Origin: Rhodobacterales bacterium
GTDB lineage: Bacteria > Pseudomonadota > Alphaproteobacteria > Rhodobacterales > Rhodobacteraceae
Direction of reading: 5' to 3'
Assembly: GCA_025362795.1 (NCBI GenBank)
Contig: JANYFE010000078.1
Location: forward strand, 40,525-104,524
DNA length: 64,000 nucleotides
The position numbers and the translations under genes were made by a program. The notes under the pieces were generated by a model. The model saw nothing but the letters and a program-made list of their open reading frames with translations, searched no databases and was not told the DNA's origin. Of this stretch, positions 63,603-64,000 are shown piece after piece (positions within the stretch are counted from its first letter, which is position 1; each line of letters begins with the position of its first letter).

Positions 63603-63861
63603 TCGGGCGCGGGGCTTTGCGGCGGATCTGGCCGCCGCCCGGAATTGATGTCTGCACAGGCCTCGCCGACAGTCGTGTCACATCGGAAATTGCGCGTGCC
63701 GAGTAGCCTTTTGCGGGAACCCCGTGACCTCCGCGCGTCTCGCCGTCGCCCGCGGGATCATGCGATGTGTTTGCCCAAGTGCTTCTGCGGACCATCACCG
63801 CGGGATTGGGCTTACCGGCATCTCGAAATCTTGCGAGACCTCACCTGCGGCGTTTCGCGGT
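63603..63861. other. Gene-free stretch before the insertion sequence
   Basis: 259 bp without a convincing gene. An open frame on the plus strand (63645-63893) runs into the transposase and has no family resemblance. The right end of the insertion sequence probably lies near 63850-63862. Confidence 0.35.
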
Positions 63862-64000
63862 TTAGAGCGTGTCGCGTTCAGCTGACCCCATAGCCTGCGG
63901 CGATGAAGTAGTTTCGGCATTCGGTTGGCTTGAACAGATCACAGACTGCGCCGACCTGTTTCCAGAGAGCATGGTAGGTTCTGGCGGCGGCCTTGCGTAT
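63862..64000 (-). CDS. IS630-type transposase, C-terminal end
   Basis: The last 45 residues are visible, ending at the stop 63862-63864. [20 protein letters not shown] followed by NYFIAAGY is the characteristic C-terminus of IS630-family DDE transposases. The remainder lies outside the window, so completeness of the element cannot be judged. GAGCGTGTCGCGTTCAGCTGAC at the stop is part of the coding end and close to the expected inverted repeat. Confidence 0.75.
   Translation of the reverse strand, partial: YARPPPEPTMLSGNRSAQSVICSSQPNAETTSSPQAMGSAERDTL

Noticed and set aside
63645..63893. Plus-strand open frame before the insertion sequence
   Set aside because: No recognisable family, no ribosome-binding site of note, and it runs antisense into the transposase end.

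Overview
The window reads as chromosomal DNA of a GC-rich alphaproteobacterium of the Rhodobacterales (Rhodobacter/Roseobacter type). The signs are a compact Rieske/cytochrome b/cytochrome c1 operon, the gene order deacetylase-xseB-ispA-dxs, a VPxPA-CTERM surface protein, a DinB with an N-terminal zinc-knuckle, and short palindromic intergenic repeats. No taxonomic search was run, so this is inference from gene content.

Positions 1 to about 31,300 form one large exopolysaccharide region. It opens with the end of a family 61 glycosyltransferase and four sulfotransferase-like genes. On the minus strand follow an ABC exporter, a polymerase-like membrane protein and a glycosidase-like protein with a short RTX tail; on the plus strand are two family 2 glycosyltransferases flanking a fifth sulfotransferase. 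ManC (12478-13914) and a phosphomannomutase (29933-31294) point to GDP-mannose supply. A VPxPA-CTERM protein is followed by a three-part type I secretion set (outer membrane factor, HlyD-type adaptor, ABC). Then come a tyrosine-kinase-like ATPase, a Wzz-like protein, an ExeA-like ATPase, an ExoY-like sugar transferase, a large TPR lipoprotein, a Wza-like export protein, an outer membrane beta-barrel and a rhomboid protease. This set resembles the polysaccharide part of exosortase/PEP-CTERM loci, but no exosortase lies in the window. Together the genes suggest a secreted polymer that is probably sulfated.

Positions 31,400 to 47,700 are mostly housekeeping and small accessory genes: two divergent histone-deacetylase-like hydrolases, xseB, ispA and dxs (isoprenoid precursors), a solitary Mrr-type nuclease, a methionine-rich HdeA-like protein, a TerC-family protein, an epimerase, a methyltransferase, AMP nucleosidase, an HU-type protein, a VOC protein, a DMT exporter, a CcdA/thioredoxin pair, and a glutathione transferase divergent from a WYL regulator.

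Positions 47,600 to 60,200 hold aroC, a TPP riboswitch with thiBPQ, the bc1 operon, another glutathione transferase, a PaiB-like protein, rpmJ, tRNA-Val(GAC), an N-formylglutamate amidohydrolase-like gene, an alpha/beta hydrolase and dinB. Positions 60,300 to 61,400 are visibly less GC-rich and carry a proteasome-like Ntn hydrolase overlapping a 56-residue gene. A ParB-domain protein, an SPFH/NfeD pair and the end of an IS630-type transposase close the window.
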